Counted from the stretch's first letter, positions 1-9,303 are shown. The stretch is 28,660 nucleotides of DNA from Gammaproteobacteria bacterium (GCA_012965065.1 DTSX01000025.1:15288-43947); one strand, 5' to 3'. The notes: generated from the sequence alone by a model not told the origin. Made by a program: numbers and translations.

Positions 1-849
1 GCCCAGAAAACCAAACTCTTCTGCCAGTATGGCAAATATGAAATCCGTTGTTCGTTCGGGTAAAAAATCCAATTGTCCTTGGGTGCTGTTCAACCAGCCC
101 TTGCCAAAAAGGCCTCCCGACCCAATTGCGATTTTAGATTGAATTAAATGATACCCAGATCCGGTGGGATCGGATCCGGGGTTCAAGAACGCTAAAACCC
201 TGTTTTTCTGAAACGGATGCATGTTGGACCACATCAATGGCAGGGAGGCAAGGAGAAGGCCTAACGCCACCGCTAGGTATCGTTTTTTGAGGCCCGACAG
301 AAAAATTACAACCAGTCCAGAGAAGGCAATGAGGATTGAGGTTCCAAGATCTGGTTCCAACATGATCAATACAGATGGAACCAACACAATCGTGATGGAT
401 ACCCCAACGGAAAAAACGGCGGGTGGAAGAGCGCCACTGGCAATGTATCGAGCAATCATCAAAGGCATTGCAATTTTCATTAGTTCAGATGGCTGAAAAC
501 TGATGCCTATATTCAACCATCTTGTTGCCCCATTTCTCGTCTCACCAATCACTAGGACTAAGATCAACAAGACTAGGCAAAGGAGAAAAAGCCAGGGCCC
601 AACCCTCCCATAACTCAAGGGGCTGAACTGTGCAACTACCGCCATTGCAGAGATTGAAATTAGTATTTTGATCGCTTGATTTACGACCGCATCAATGTTG
701 CTATTGGAGGCACTATAAATTGCAGTGAGACTGATCGTAAAAATCGCTAGAAAGGACAATAATAGTGGCAAATCAATGTGGAGTCTCTGCTGTAACCCTT
801 CACTGGGTTTAAGCGAGAAAATGTCCTTGTTGGTATTATATGCCATCAT
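1..849 (-). CDS. rodA: RodA, SEDS peptidoglycan glycosyltransferase (C-terminus cut off by window edge)
   Basis: I translated this by hand from the minus strand: 283 codons stay open from an ATG at 849 (a second ATG lies at 846) to the window edge. RodA polymerises lipid II glycan strands in the elongasome and works with PBP2. Visible are several hydrophobic membrane segments, the TRWLNIG and QPSEL(M)KIA signatures of the SEDS family, EPDLGTS in the middle, and QLDFLPERTTDFIFA near the cut end, whose TTDF Asp corresponds to the catalytic Asp of the family. E. coli RodA has 370 residues, so roughly the last 90 are missing here. The start lies 4 bp after the mrdA stop, so the two are cotranscribed. 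Identity is firm; only the choice between the adjacent ATGs is open. Confidence 0.95.
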   Translation of the reverse strand, partial: MMAYNTNKDIFSLKPSEGLQQRLHIDLPLLLSFLAIFTISLTAIYSASNSNIDAVVNQAIKILISISAMAVVAQFSPLSYGRVGPWLFLLCLVLLILVLVIGETRNGATRWLNIGISFQPSELMKIAMPLMIARYIASGALPPAVFSVGVSITIVLVPSVLIMLEPDLGTSILIAFSGLVVIFLSGLKKRYLAVALGLLLASLPLMWSNMHPFQKNRVLAFLNPGSDPTGSGYHLIQSKIAIGSGGLFGKGWLNSTQGQLDFLPERTTDFIFAILAEEFGFLG

Positions 850-853
850 ATTT

Positions 854-2686
854 TTACTGTTCTAAAAAGACGTCCAGTATTTTTTTTGCCACCGGTGACG
901 CGGCCGTGCGACCACTGACTCCATTTTCAACAATAATGGCAAGAGCGATTTTAGGGTTATCCGGTGGGGCAAATCCAATAAAAAGCCCATGGTCTTTCAA
1001 GTGTTCAGGAATAGTTTCTCCCTGTGCTTTTTCTGTACTGTAAAGCTGCGAGCTCCCTGTTTTACCAGCCAAAGGATAATCGGTGTCAAACATACCGTAA
1101 GCCGTACCCCCCTTTTGATTGACCACTGCTTTCATACCCATATGGATAATCTCCCAATGATCCGGATCGATGTCATTCAAGCGGTCCACCATCACTGGCT
1201 TAATGTATTCAGTGTTGTTCAAACTAGAATTCTTGATTCCTTTGACTAAATGCGGCTTATAAGACTTGCCTTTGTTTGCAATCATAGAAGTTGCGAACGC
1301 AAGTTGGAGAGGGGTTGTTAACATATAGCCCTGCCCGATACCTGCAATGACTGTTTCGCCTTTATACCAGCTCTGGTTTTCCTTTGATTTAAAGTTATTT
1401 TTTTTCCAGGATGGATTCGGCACTACCCCTGCTTTCTCATGACCAATATCAATCTCAGTGAGGGTTCCTAGGTTAAATTTTGATAAAAAGGCACTCATGT
1501 TGTCTATGCCCATTTTGATTGCTGTTTTATAAAAATAAACGTCACACGATGCTTGGATTGCTTCTTTTAAATTAACCGGGCCATGCGTTCTCCAGTCTTT
1601 GAATGGCCTTGAGTAATTTGGAAGGAAAAAGGCACCGTCGCAGGGTTCATATTTGGTTGGATCAATAAAACCCAAATGCAATCCAGCAAGGCCTAGCATC
1701 GGCTTAATGACTGAACCGGGAGGGTATTGCCCAGCAATTGCTCTGTTAAACAATGGTTTGCCTTCATTTTTTTCAAAGGCTTTGTATTCCAATTTGGTCA
1801 TCCCGCGACTGAATAGGTTGGGATCGTAGGACGGGGTGCTCACGAGGATGAGTATTTCCCCATTTGAGGGATCAATAGCAACTATGGCACCTTTTTTATC
1901 TTGCATCGCTTCGTAAGCAATTTCCTGCAATTCGATATCTATGGTTAGTATTAAATCACTGCCCGGAGCAAATGGTTTTCTGCCCAAACTCTCCATGACC
2001 CTGCCTCTGACGTTTACGAGAACTTCCTCATTGCCAGGTTTGCCATGAAGCAGACGTTCGTAATCTCTTTCAACGGATGTTTTACCGATCTGTTCTTGTC
2101 CTGTATAGAGAGAGGGATCAAAAACGCTGTAGTCCATGGATGATATTGCGCCGACATAACCCAAGGCATGGGCAGTAATCTCTTTTTTTGGGTAGTATCT
2201 GGATAGCCTTGCTTTAATGTCCACGCCCTTAAACCCAGTCCGATTGTTTGCAAACACCGCCATTTGCCTTTGAGTTAACCTGTTGTTGAGTACGATCGAT
2301 TTGAATTGGTAATTCTTGCGGATGTTATCCTTTATAGTTTCTAATTTTCTTTCATTAATCAGTTCGAGCTCAATTAAACTCTTTAGTGTCTGTTCAATAT
2401 CTTTGATTTGTTCGGGAATCATTTCCAATTGGAATACTGGCTGGTTTTCAGCCAATATCTGATTGTTTCGATCGTAAATGAGTCCTCGAGTCGCAGGCAA
2501 TGAATGAGTTCTAATGGTGTTGTTCATTGAGCGAAGTTTGTATTTATCTGAGTCATAAATTTGCAACTGTACCAGTCGAAGAAGCATAAGAAGCACCAAC
2601 AAGAAGACCACGGCAACCGAAAAAAGAATTCGACTCAAAAATATTTTTTTTTCGGTCTCTTGCGTGGCGTCTGATTTAAATTCCAT
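854..2686 (-). CDS. mrdA: Penicillin-binding protein 2, elongasome transpeptidase
   Basis: A 610-residue class B PBP that cross-links peptidoglycan during cell elongation; it is anchored in the inner membrane with its active site in the periplasm. One membrane segment lies at about residues 18-40. The pedestal/dimerisation part follows (ATRGLIYDRN at about 65-74, GQEQIGKTSVERDYE at about 196-210), then the transpeptidase domain. The three active-site motifs are present: SVIK with nucleophile S325, SCD at 380-382 (the SxN motif in the SxD form usual for PBP2) and KTG at 542-544. The length is close to E. coli PBP2 (633). The gene begins 11 bp after mreD and ends 4 bp before rodA, which fits a single mre-mrd operon. 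No motif is damaged. Confidence 0.97.
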   Translation of the reverse strand: MEFKSDATQETEKKIFLSRILFSVAVVFLLVLLMLLRLVQLQIYDSDKYKLRSMNNTIRTHSLPATRGLIYDRNNQILAENQPVFQLEMIPEQIKDIEQTLKSLIELELINERKLETIKDNIRKNYQFKSIVLNNRLTQRQMAVFANNRTGFKGVDIKARLSRYYPKKEITAHALGYVGAISSMDYSVFDPSLYTGQEQIGKTSVERDYERLLHGKPGNEEVLVNVRGRVMESLGRKPFAPGSDLILTIDIELQEIAYEAMQDKKGAIVAIDPSNGEILILVSTPSYDPNLFSRGMTKLEYKAFEKNEGKPLFNRAIAGQYPPGSVIKPMLGLAGLHLGFIDPTKYEPCDGAFFLPNYSRPFKDWRTHGPVNLKEAIQASCDVYFYKTAIKMGIDNMSAFLSKFNLGTLTEIDIGHEKAGVVPNPSWKKNNFKSKENQSWYKGETVIAGIGQGYMLTTPLQLAFATSMIANKGKSYKPHLVKGIKNSSLNNTEYIKPVMVDRLNDIDPDHWEIIHMGMKAVVNQKGGTAYGMFDTDYPLAGKTGSSQLYSTEKAQGETIPEHLKDHGLFIGFAPPDNPKIALAIIVENGVSGRTAASPVAKKILDVFLEQ

Positions 2687-2697
2687 AGACTTTACTG

Positions 2698-3192
2698 TTA
2701 GAGGATTTTTGATTTTAAGTTAAGTAAGAAGGCCATAAAAATAGGCCAGATTAAAGTACCAAGGATAATTCCTAGCCAGCGAATGTAATTGAAGGTCATT
2801 TGTCCTTGTATGCCGTCAACCCACAAAACAAGCAGTTCATTTAAGAACAGCAATAGCAGAACAGATAACATCATTTGCCACATGGGAAAAACTCTTATTT
2901 GAAGGTGAAATCGATATGATAAATAGGCGATCAGTGAGAGCGCCATAGCATTCCCACCAAAGATATTTCCTTGCAGGACATCTGCTAACAATCCTATGAT
3001 CCAAGCACTAATAACGCCAAAGCCTGCTGGAGTCATTATGGAAAAGAAGATAACTGCAAGCGACAGCCACGGAGGCCTGAAAAATGAGAGAAATTCTGGC
3101 AGTGGAACCACCAACAAGGAACACGAGATTATTAAAATGGCCCATGTGTACAACGTATTTTTTAGCTCTCTATTCAAACTCAATGGCTCCAT
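2698..3192 (-). CDS. mreD: MreD, rod-shape membrane protein
   Basis: Small, very hydrophobic inner-membrane protein of the MreBCD complex. The open frame reaches upstream to 3222, but I prefer the ATG at 3192 (product starting MEPLSLNREL, 164 residues). E. coli MreD is 162 residues, and the first membrane helix begins soon after this start. The longer form would overlap mreC by 53 bp, this one by 23 bp. Neither start has a good Shine-Dalgarno sequence, so translational coupling to mreC is likely. About five or six hydrophobic segments are visible. MreD sequences diverge strongly, so the call rests on length, hydrophobic pattern and the position between mreC and mrdA. Confidence 0.9.
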   Translation of the reverse strand: MEPLSLNRELKNTLYTWAILIISCSLLVVPLPEFLSFFRPPWLSLAVIFFSIMTPAGFGVISAWIIGLLADVLQGNIFGGNAMALSLIAYLSYRFHLQIRVFPMWQMMLSVLLLLFLNELLVLWVDGIQGQMTFNYIRWLGIILGTLIWPIFMAFLLNLKSKIL

Positions 3193-4030
3193 CAACAGCC
3201 CGTTGTATAACCCAGACTTCATTAATGTTTGTTAGGTTGGCAAACGGCTTGGCTCGCACTTCCAGGAATGATTCTCCTTCTTGAGCAGAAACTTTGTCGA
3301 TGATCGCTACGGGGTATCCCACCGGGTATTGCCCTCCTAAGCCAGAGGTTAGGAGTATGTCACCTTTTTGAATATCCGTGTTTACGGCCAGGTAGCTCAA
3401 TTTTATTTCTTCATAACTGCCCATTCCCAGGGCAATGGAACGCAAGCCGGTTCGTGCAACCTCTATCGGTATCGCATGCTCAGGGTCGGTGATCAGAAGA
3501 ACCTCTGACCCAAATATTTGATCGCGAATAACATGCCCAATAATGCCTTTGGAATCTGCTACCGTTTGGTTTGTATGCACATCTTCTTTGCTGCCTTTGT
3601 TAATAATAATCCGATGCTTGAATGGATCTGGGTTTTCGGTAACGATTTCAGCGAGTACAAATATATCTTCCGTTTTTGGTTTGGAGTCTAATAGTTCACG
3701 CAGTCTCTTGTTTTCTTTCTCTAAGCTATAAATTTTTTGAATTTGTGAACCAAGCGTTATGTTTTCTGTTTTCAGTTTTTGATTATCAAGGATAATTTTC
3801 TCTCGTTGACCCATGGATTCTGTGAGCTTAAGAAAAATATTTTTCGGAGCATTCATGACAACATGAATGGGATATGTTGTTACTGAAATGTAGCTTCGCA
3901 CTTTATTGAGGTATTGACCTTTGTAGTCCAGATACATCAGACCAAATGCAAGGATCAGAAAAAAAAGAAGTTTCGAGGTGGAATATTGTCCCCTAGATCG
4001 AGTCGTTGTTGCCTCACCTGATAACGGCAT
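3170..4030 (-). CDS. mreC: MreC, rod-shape determining periplasmic scaffold
   Basis: Bitopic inner-membrane protein that links cytoplasmic MreB to PBP2 and RodA in the periplasm. It has a short cytoplasmic N-terminus with basic residues, one membrane segment (about residues 20-36, LLFFLILAFGLMYLDY), a coiled-coil stretch (about 70-112, rich in K, E, L and N) and the beta-rich MreC core with VTENPDPFKHRIIINKG and LTSGLGGQYPVGYPVA. The frame can be extended by one codon to a TTG at 4033; the ATG at 4030 is chosen (286 residues). No clear ribosome binding site precedes it. The 3' end overlaps the mreD start, and mreB lies 37 bp upstream. Confidence 0.95.
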   Translation of the reverse strand: MPLSGEATTTRSRGQYSTSKLLFFLILAFGLMYLDYKGQYLNKVRSYISVTTYPIHVVMNAPKNIFLKLTESMGQREKIILDNQKLKTENITLGSQIQKIYSLEKENKRLRELLDSKPKTEDIFVLAEIVTENPDPFKHRIIINKGSKEDVHTNQTVADSKGIIGHVIRDQIFGSEVLLITDPEHAIPIEVARTGLRSIALGMGSYEEIKLSYLAVNTDIQKGDILLTSGLGGQYPVGYPVAIIDKVSAQEGESFLEVRAKPFANLTNINEVWVIQRAVDGAIEFE

Positions 4031-4067
4031 CAATACAGTTAACCGTTTTAGAGGGTTTTAACAATAA

Positions 4068-5111
4068 TTAATCCAAATCAAAAAGGTTGAGTCCATGTTT
4101 ATCAAGAAGTTCAATGATCTTACCACCACCTTTGGCAACGCATGTTAATGGCATGTCCGCAAGTATAACAGGGAGACCTGTTTCTTCCATTAGCAATTTG
4201 TCAATACCTTTGAGCAGTGCACCACCACCGGTCAGAACAATTCCTCTTTCGGCAATGTCTGATCCTAATTCTGGCGGGGTTTGCTCTAACGCTGATTTAA
4301 GTGTATTAGCAATCTGTTGCAGTGGTTCTTGCAAAGCATCGAGAATCTCGTTGCTGTTCAGGGTAAACGTTCTGGGTATTCCTTCTGATAAGTTTCTGCC
4401 TTTCACAGAGATTTCTTCCACTGATTCACCTGGATAAGCGCGGCCGATTTCGTGTTTAATTTTTTCTGCGGTTGGTTCACCGATCAGAATTCCATAATTC
4501 CGTCTAACGTAATTAATAATTGATTCATCAAAAGTGTCGCCGCCAACTTTGATAGAAACACCATAGACAATACCGTTCAAAGATATAACAGCAACTTCCG
4601 AAGTTCCACCACCGATATCGACAACCATAGATCCTCTTGCCTCGTGGACGGGCAGGCCGGCTCCAATTGCTGCTGCCATTGGTTCTTGTATCAGAAATAC
4701 TTTTCTTGCACCTGCCCCTTCCGCTGATTCTCTTATAGCGCGCCTTTCAACCTGGGTAGATCCATAGGGCACAGCGACTAAAACTCTTGGGCTAGGTCTA
4801 AAATACCGACTCCCATGAGCTTTTTTTATAAAGGATTGAAGCATTGCTTCTGTAACTATGAAGTCCGCAATGACACCGTCTTTGAGAGGGCGAATGGCCT
4901 CGATCGTTCCAGGTGTTCTTCCCAGCATTGCTTTGGCATCTTTACCAACGGCAACCACAATTTTGCCAGGCTTTCCATTTTCAGTTCGTAAAGCCACAAC
5001 GGACGGTTCATTCAGAACAATACCTCTGCCGCTTGCATACACAAGCGTATTTGCTGTGCCAAGATCAATCGCTAGATCGTTGGAAAAGTAGCCCGTAATT
5101 GTTTTTAGCAT
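4068..5111 (-). CDS. mreB: MreB, bacterial actin homologue
   Basis: Cytoskeletal ATPase that forms membrane-bound filaments and directs lateral wall synthesis. The 347 residues equal the E. coli length. Actin-fold nucleotide motifs are visible: phosphate-1 loop DLGTANTLVY at about 16-25, phosphate-2 motif VDIGGGTSEVAV in the middle, and the adenosine motif VLTGGGALLKG near the C-terminus. The N-terminus MLKTITGYFSNDLAIDLG resembles the short amphipathic membrane-targeting segment. It is the first gene of mreB-mreC-mreD-mrdA-rodA and is divergent from gatC across about 110 bp. A weak promoter may lie in that gap on the minus strand (TTGCCG, 17 bp, TAGAGT), but I am not confident of it. Confidence 0.98.
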   Translation of the reverse strand: MLKTITGYFSNDLAIDLGTANTLVYASGRGIVLNEPSVVALRTENGKPGKIVVAVGKDAKAMLGRTPGTIEAIRPLKDGVIADFIVTEAMLQSFIKKAHGSRYFRPSPRVLVAVPYGSTQVERRAIRESAEGAGARKVFLIQEPMAAAIGAGLPVHEARGSMVVDIGGGTSEVAVISLNGIVYGVSIKVGGDTFDESIINYVRRNYGILIGEPTAEKIKHEIGRAYPGESVEEISVKGRNLSEGIPRTFTLNSNEILDALQEPLQQIANTLKSALEQTPPELGSDIAERGIVLTGGGALLKGIDKLLMEETGLPVILADMPLTCVAKGGGKIIELLDKHGLNLFDLD

Positions 5112-5223
5112 AGAATTTAAAACGCACGAAAAAATATTCCAGAAATTCTACTCTAACAACGTGTAGGATTTTCGGCAACTGGAAGTTATTATTAGAGTGG
5201 TATTATCATTTCTTGAGCGGACT

Positions 5224-5511
5224 ATGAGCGTAAAAAAATCAGAGATTGCATACATTTCTTCATTATCAAAATTAAAAATGGAAGATGCGGAAATGGACAA
5301 CTACACTCGCCAAATTTCAGAGATCTTGGAGATGATTCAGCAATTGGAAAAGGTTGACACACATGATATAGAACCCATGGCCCACCCATTAAATATGAAA
5401 CAGAGACTCAGGCTGGATTTAGTTACTGAAGAGAACCGTAGAGAGTTGTACCAAAAAAATGCTGTTGTGTTCGAAGAAGGATTCTACAAAGTTCCCAAAG
5501 TTATAGAGTGA
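5224..5511 (+). CDS. gatC: GatC, subunit C of Asp/Glu-tRNA amidotransferase
   Basis: Small subunit of the GatCAB complex, which turns mischarged Glu-tRNA(Gln) and/or Asp-tRNA(Asn) into the correct aminoacyl-tRNA; GatC wraps around and stabilises GatA. The frame opens upstream at a GTG (5197), but the ATG at 5224 gives 95 residues, the normal family length, and begins MSVKKSEIAYISSLSKLKM like other GatC proteins. Typical features are YISSLSKLKMEDAEM, the helix ending in LEKVDTHDIEPMAHP, and R-DLVTEENRRE. A GAG at about 7 bp before the ATG is the only Shine-Dalgarno hint. First gene of gatC-gatA-gatB. Confidence 0.95.
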   Translation: MSVKKSEIAYISSLSKLKMEDAEMDNYTRQISEILEMIQQLEKVDTHDIEPMAHPLNMKQRLRLDLVTEENRRELYQKNAVVFEEGFYKVPKVIE

Positions 5512-5520
5512 ACATATAAC

Positions 5521-5539
5521 AAAGGAGGATAGATTATTG
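5521..5539 (+). promoter_or_regulatory. Strong Shine-Dalgarno and TTG start of gatA
   Basis: AAAGGAGGAT at 5521-5530 is almost a perfect anti-16S match. It is followed after a 6-base spacer by TTG at 5537-5539, in frame with the conserved GatA N-terminus. The next in-frame ATG lies 11 codons in and would cut into the first helix, so TTG is the likely start. Confidence 0.85.
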
Positions 5540-6997
5540 GAGCGTTATACATTAAAAAACTTAGTAGCAATGCTTCGTTCACGGGATATTTCAAGCCATG
5601 AGATTCTCGAAATGTATATACAACGGATATCCGAACATGATTCGTCGTTCAACTCTTACATCACATTAAACCAGGATGCCGCTCTTGAGCAATCTATTCA
5701 GGCAGACCGGTTAATAGAATCAGGTGATCCGCTGCCTCTTACTGGAATACCTTACGCTGGCAAAGATATTTTTTGCACCCAAGGGATCAAAACAACTTGT
5801 GGGTCCAAAATGCTTGAAAATTTTATTCCGCCATATGATGCAACCGTTATCTCCAATCTAAATAACCAAGGTGCCATCCTTATAGGCAAAACTAACATGG
5901 ATGAATTTGCTATGGGATCTTCCAATGAGACAAGTTATTTTGGACCGGTCCATAACCCCTGGGATTTGGCAAGATCCCCAGGGGGCTCTTCTGGTGGCTC
6001 AGCCGTTGCAGTAGCCGCCGGCTTGGCACCTATTGCATTGGGAACCGATACAGGGGGTTCGATAAGACAGCCTGCTGCATTCACCGGTATCACCGGCCTG
6101 AAACCCTCGTATGGACGCTGTTCAAGATATGGGATGGTCGCTTTTGCATCCAGCTTAGATCAGGCTGGCATTTTGGCGTTAACTGCAGAAGATACTGCAA
6201 TTTTATTGGAATCTTTGGCCGGATTTGACCCCATGGATTCAACCAGTGTGGAGGCAGATGTACCAAAATACTCTGGGTTACTGAATGTTTCTATAGAGGG
6301 TAAAACCGTGGGCATTCCCAAGGAATTTTTTGACGAAGGTCTTGATGCTGAGTCCGAACAAGTGTTTTTGGATGCGATCAAGGTTTACGAAAGTTTGGGG
6401 GTGCAATTTAAAGATATTTCTTTGCCCCATCTTGGCCTGTCGGTCCCAACATATTATGTGGTTGCACCAGCTGAATGCTCTTCCAATTTAGCTCGATATG
6501 ATGGCATTCGATTTGGTTACAGACACGATGAAATAGACGATTTGGATGATTTTTATCTAACCAATCGACAAATTGGTTTTGGCGCAGAGGTTAAGAGAAG
6601 AATTATTACAGGAACCTACGTTCTGTCTGCGGGTTATTACGATGCTTATTATTTGAAAGCACAAAAGGTTAGGCAGCTCATTAGTCAAGATTTCAAAAAA
6701 GCTTTTCAGGATATTGATGCAGTTATGGGGCCCACAACACAGACACCGGCTTTTAAAATTGGTGAAAAAATAGACGATCCAGTAACCATGTACATGAATG
6801 ATATATATACAATATCAGCTAATTTAGCAGGATTGCCTGCAATTTCACATCCATGTGGTTTTGTTCAAAGCCTTCCTTTTGGTCTCCAAATTATTGCGCC
6901 TCATTTTGCTGAAACAGAATTGTTAAATTTGACACATTTGTTTCAACAAGAGACAGATTGGCACCAAAAGCAACCACCTGATCTCAATGAAGCATAG
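5537..6997 (+). CDS. gatA: GatA, amidase subunit of Asp/Glu-tRNA amidotransferase
   Basis: Glutaminase/amidase subunit that releases ammonia from glutamine and channels it to GatB. The 486 residues have normal length. It belongs to the amidase-signature family, with the Ser-cisSer-Lys triad in place: K76 (AGKDIF), S151 (PGGSSGGSA) and nucleophile S175 (DTGGSIRQP). The spacings of 75 and 99 residues from the Lys match those I know for Staphylococcus GatA (K79, S154, S178). Translation starts at TTG. The gene lies 25 bp after gatC and 22 bp before gatB. A GatCAB amidotransferase implies that the genome uses indirect Asn and/or Gln charging; which one depends on asnS and glnS, which are not in this window. 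Confidence 0.98.
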   Translation: MERYTLKNLVAMLRSRDISSHEILEMYIQRISEHDSSFNSYITLNQDAALEQSIQADRLIESGDPLPLTGIPYAGKDIFCTQGIKTTCGSKMLENFIPPYDATVISNLNNQGAILIGKTNMDEFAMGSSNETSYFGPVHNPWDLARSPGGSSGGSAVAVAAGLAPIALGTDTGGSIRQPAAFTGITGLKPSYGRCSRYGMVAFASSLDQAGILALTAEDTAILLESLAGFDPMDSTSVEADVPKYSGLLNVSIEGKTVGIPKEFFDEGLDAESEQVFLDAIKVYESLGVQFKDISLPHLGLSVPTYYVVAPAECSSNLARYDGIRFGYRHDEIDDLDDFYLTNRQIGFGAEVKRRIITGTYVLSAGYYDAYYLKAQKVRQLISQDFKKAFQDIDAVMGPTTQTPAFKIGEKIDDPVTMYMNDIYTISANLAGLPAISHPCGFVQSLPFGLQIIAPHFAETELLNLTHLFQQETDWHQKQPPDLNEA

Positions 6998-7019
6998 GAG
7001 TTTAGAGAGGTAAACAGCC

Positions 7020-8459
7020 ATGGAATGGGAAGTAGTTATTGGGTTAGAAATACATGCTCAATTAGCCTGTAAAAGCAAAATATTTTCAGGATCTTCGACA
7101 AATTTTGGCATTGAACAAAATACCCAAGCTTCCCTAATTGACCTTGGATATCCAGGTGTTTTACCGGTCTTGAACCAAGAAGCTGTGGTGATGGCAATCA
7201 AGTTTGGTTTGGCTGTAAATGCCCAGATCGCTGAACGGTCAATCTTTGCTAGAAAAAATTATTTTTACCCCGATTTACCCAAAGGCTACCAAATCAGCCA
7301 ATATGAACTGCCCATCGTTTTCAATGGATCTCTTGAAATTCAAACTCAAAACGGATTGCAAAAAAGAATTGGAATTACCAGAGCACATTTGGAAGAGGAT
7401 GCAGGCAAATCAATTCACGACAAATTTGAACAAGAAACAGCCATCGATTTAAACAGAGCTGGCATACCCCTCTTAGAAATTGTTTCGGAGCCGGAGATGA
7501 ACTCGCCTAAAGAGGCAACGGCTTATATGCATAAAATTCACCAAATTGTGAAGTACTTAGAAATTTGCGATGGCAACATGCAAGAGGGTTCATTTCGATG
7601 TGACGCAAACGTATCGCTTAGACCAAAGGCTACAAGTAAGCTGGGAACTCGTACAGAGATCAAAAACCTCAACTCGTTCAAATTTGTTGAGAAAGCCATT
7701 GCTTATGAAATAGCAAGACAGGAAGAATTGCTTAATGAGGGCAAAGAGATCACTCAAGAAACACGGTTGTATGATTCTGATATGGATGAAACAAGAACCA
7801 TGAGAACCAAGGAAGAAGAAAACGATTACAGGTATTTTCCTGATCCAGACTTATTGCCACTCGAAATAGATAAATCGATGATCGAGCAAATTCGCTCCCA
7901 ATTGCCCGAACTTTTTGAAGCAAAAGTCCAACGGTATGTTCGTGATTATGGCATTAAGGAAAACGATGCCGTCAAGATTGCCGACACCATAGAGCTGGCA
8001 CGTTATTTTGAAAAAGTGACCGCTGTATTTAATAGCGACAACAAGCTGGTCGCCAATTGGATCTTAACGGAGTTATTGTTCGTTTTGAATAGAGATGGGT
8101 TGAGCATTGATCAACTCGGTGTTTCTCCCGAGTCTTTTGCACAGTTGTTGCAAAGAATTACCGATGGAACAATTTCAGGCAAGATAGCAAAAGACGTGTT
8201 TGACTCCATGGTTCATGAGAAGAAAGAGGTGGATGTTATTATCCAATCAAGAGGGCTTGAGCAAATCAGTGATGTCGGTGAAATAGAGTCCATTATTGTT
8301 GAAGTACTGGAAACTTTTCCAGACCAATTGCAGGAATATTTAGACGGCAAGGAAAAAATTCTTGGTTTTTTTGTTGGTCAAGTTATGCAACGCACCCAAG
8401 GTCGGGCGAATCCATCCATTGTCAATGAGATTTTAAAGGAAAAAATCAAAAATAACTAA
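7020..8459 (+). CDS. gatB: GatB, tRNA-binding kinase/transamidase subunit
   Basis: Activates the gamma- or beta-carboxyl of the misacylated tRNA with ATP and amidates it with ammonia from GatA. 479 residues, the usual length. The N-terminal cradle domain holds VIGLEIHAQL at 6-15, the family signature DLNRAGIPLLEIVSEPEM at about 142-159 and RYFPDPDLLPLEI in the middle. The C-terminal part is the helical/YqeY-like tail (AKDVFDSMV, QVMQRTQGRANPSIVNEIL). The start ATG is preceded by GAGAGG at a suitable distance. Last gene of the operon. The 85 bp to the convergent moeB-like gene hold no clear terminator with a T-run. Confidence 0.98.
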   Translation: MEWEVVIGLEIHAQLACKSKIFSGSSTNFGIEQNTQASLIDLGYPGVLPVLNQEAVVMAIKFGLAVNAQIAERSIFARKNYFYPDLPKGYQISQYELPIVFNGSLEIQTQNGLQKRIGITRAHLEEDAGKSIHDKFEQETAIDLNRAGIPLLEIVSEPEMNSPKEATAYMHKIHQIVKYLEICDGNMQEGSFRCDANVSLRPKATSKLGTRTEIKNLNSFKFVEKAIAYEIARQEELLNEGKEITQETRLYDSDMDETRTMRTKEEENDYRYFPDPDLLPLEIDKSMIEQIRSQLPELFEAKVQRYVRDYGIKENDAVKIADTIELARYFEKVTAVFNSDNKLVANWILTELLFVLNRDGLSIDQLGVSPESFAQLLQRITDGTISGKIAKDVFDSMVHEKKEVDVIIQSRGLEQISDVGEIESIIVEVLETFPDQLQEYLDGKEKILGFFVGQVMQRTQGRANPSIVNEILKEKIKNN

Positions 8460-8484
8460 ACTCAATCTTTTAATATATCAACGA

Positions 8485-8518
8485 TTATCGAATCATATAC
8501 CTGCATGATCAAAGATAA
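8485..8518. repeat. Imperfect inverted repeat between convergent gatB and moeB-like genes
   Basis: TTATC (8485-8489) pairs with GATAA (8514-8518), and inside it ATCAT (8492-8496) pairs with ATGAT (8504-8508). There is no T-run on either side, so a classical intrinsic terminator is doubtful. This is the only structure I see in the 8460-8544 gap. Confidence 0.25.
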
Positions 8519-8544
8519 TAGAAGAAGATAAGAACATAACTAGC

Positions 8545-9297
8545 TTACAAGCTGCACACTTGGCAAGTTTTAGATTTTCGTATTTTGAGGACTTGATTGG
8601 TGTTGTTTTTAGCGTCCAGAATCCATAATCTATTATCCAGCATTGATTCCTTCCCAACTAAAATCTTGATTGCTTCAGTTGCCATTACCGTACCTACAGT
8701 CCCGGCTACAGGAGCCAGAATGCCACTGCCTTCACAATCTTCGATGTTTTCATCTTCTTGTTGATACAAGCAGTTGTAGCAACTTTTAATTGCAATGTCA
8801 TTTCTAAAAACTGCTATATGGCCTTCGTATCTAATCGCGGCACCAGAAATTAGTGGTTTCTTATTCTTGATACAAACTTTGTTGATTAAAAGCCGAGACT
8901 GAAGGTTATCTGTACAGTCCAACACGGCATCAACAACCAAGGTCATTTCTCCTAGCTTCTCCTCTTTTAGTTTCTCGGTTAATGACCGGACGTTAATATT
9001 TGGGTTAAATTTTAGAAGTTTTTTCTTGGCTATTTCAGCTTTATTCTTGCCAAGGTCACCGGAACTGAAAAGAATTTGCCTTGGCAAATTAGTTATATCT
9101 ACCGAATCATAGTCATTGAGTATTATGTTGCCAATACCACTGTTTGCGAGGTAAAGGCTTGCCACGGTGCCTAGACCACCAATACCGATTATGAAAACAG
9201 ATGCCGTGGCAAGTTTTTTTTGAGATTGTTGTGTAAAGTCATCCAATCCCAAATGACGACTGTAACGTAGATTTTGTATTTCATGGCTCTCAGTCAT
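8545..9297 (-). CDS. moeB: MoeB/ThiF/HesA-family E1-like adenylyltransferase
   Basis: Adenylates the C-terminal Gly-Gly of a ubiquitin-fold sulfur carrier (MoaD for molybdopterin or ThiS for thiazole). 250 residues, close to MoeB and ThiF (about 250), without a rhodanese domain. Seen are the nucleotide loop GIGGLG at 38-43, NLPRQILFS at about 70-78, DCTDN at 127-131, the candidate catalytic Cys C188 (EDCEGSGILAPVAG) and two zinc-binding CxxC pairs (C173/C176 and C245/C248). The position after prfA-prmC, 6 bp behind prmC, is where many gammaproteobacteria keep moeB. The symbol is therefore based on context; from sequence alone ThiF would be equally possible. Confidence 0.85.
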   Translation of the reverse strand: MTESHEIQNLRYSRHLGLDDFTQQSQKKLATASVFIIGIGGLGTVASLYLANSGIGNIILNDYDSVDITNLPRQILFSSGDLGKNKAEIAKKKLLKFNPNINVRSLTEKLKEEKLGEMTLVVDAVLDCTDNLQSRLLINKVCIKNKKPLISGAAIRYEGHIAVFRNDIAIKSCYNCLYQQEDENIEDCEGSGILAPVAGTVGTVMATEAIKILVGKESMLDNRLWILDAKNNTNQVLKIRKSKTCQVCSL

Positions 9298-9303
9298 GTG
9301 ACA

